DNA of 64,000 nt. Origin: Halobacteriales archaeon QS_1_68_20 (GTDB lineage: Archaea > Halobacteriota > Halobacteria > Halobacteriales > PXRE01). The notes beneath the pieces were generated by a model. That model was not told the DNA's origin and did not search any database. It saw only the letters and a program-made list of their open reading frames with translations. The translations under genes were made by a program, and so were the position numbers. Position 1 is the first letter of the stretch, and the number at the start of each line of letters is the position of its first letter. Where the stretch lies: the NCBI GenBank assembly GCA_003021085.1, contig PXRE01000015.1, positions 17,026 to 81,025 on the forward strand, in the 5' to 3' direction. Shown here one piece after another: positions 63,798 through 64,000 of the stretch.

Positions 63798-63888
63798 GGC
63801 GACACGTCGGCGCCCGGACGGTTTGGTTCTGGTGATTTTGCTCGTCATTGATGGGCAGTCACGGAGGCTCCGCAATCAGGTCTACCTC

Positions 63889-63957
63889 GAAAGCCCCCGG
63901 GCGCTCGCCACGATCAGTACCTCGACCGCACACGCCCAGAAAGCCCCCGGGCGCTCG
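63889..63957. repeat. 19-base direct repeat, part of a dispersed family
   Basis: gaaagcccccgggcgctcg occurs identically at 63889-63907 and 63939-63957. The longer form cccagaaagcccccgSgcgctc also lies at 17874-17893, and related gaaagccctcg...gcgctc arms form the long inverted repeat at 20812-21117. No gene is supported between 63798 and the window end. Confidence 0.65.
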
Positions 63958-64000
63958 ACCGACCGCGGCGCGAATCTCCTCGTCGGAGATGTCGGTCGAC

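Overview
The window reads as haloarchaeal chromosome (class Halobacteria). Base composition is very GC-rich, the proteins are strongly acidic, Tat/lipobox signal peptides are common, and archaeal information-processing genes are present (PriS, GINS, Cdc48, RtcB/archease). Halobacterial families also occur: a FilR1-type regulator, a HalOD1 domain, a Htr transducer with an opsin, DUF7127, DUF5785 and a PGF-CTERM protein. I cannot name the genus from the sequence alone.

Layout. 0-6 kb: the 3' part of a terpenoid-synthase-like gene (frameshifted), a FilR1-type regulator, a HalOD1 protein, an M42 aminopeptidase, a damaged pair of universal stress proteins and a zincin metalloprotease. 6-7.3 kb: a structured repeat, then panB. 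7.3-11.2 kb: an alpha/beta hydrolase and a Htr transducer-opsin operon in which the opsin lacks the retinal-binding lysine. 11.4-17 kb: a small Hsp20-like gene and cdc48, a collapsed histidine kinase, and the replication pair priS-GINS behind an AT-rich perfect palindrome. 17-24 kb: a GNAT, a DUF502 protein, archease, DoxX, a VOC protein, a long inverted repeat and rtcB with an intein placed at the catalytic cysteine. 24-28.8 kb: an AT-richer lipoprotein gene, then a TrkA/Usp/AsnC-RCK regulatory cluster and small zinc-finger genes. 28.8-33.2 kb: an ABC exporter in ruins, an eIF2B-like protein with a changed catalytic position, and a Tat-exported HExxH protein. 33.4-41 kb: methylmalonyl-CoA mutase and an acyl-CoA synthetase, plausibly for propionate metabolism, with small conserved genes. 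41.4-44 kb: vapBC beside tRNA-Pro and a partial tRNA duplication, plus two broken genes. 44-49.6 kb: uridine kinase, a PAP2 phosphatase, a family-5 solute-binding protein, GTP cyclohydrolase III and a CBS protein. 49.7-55.2 kb: a branched-chain amino-acid ABC transporter (livHMGF) whose convergent substrate-binding protein is circularly permuted. 55.4-64 kb: pgk, GNAT, tRNA-Thr, a lipoprotein, a subtilase with Glu at the Asp position, a PGF-CTERM metalloprotease, a response regulator and a VOC protein.

The two most unusual items are the opsin with Thr instead of Lys that keeps its own overlapping transducer gene, and the LivJ-type protein whose C-terminal half precedes its N-terminal half in one open frame. 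An unusually large number of otherwise good genes carry single-base frameshifts, often in G/C runs; some may be sequencing errors, but the histidine-kinase and ABC-exporter lesions include real deletions.
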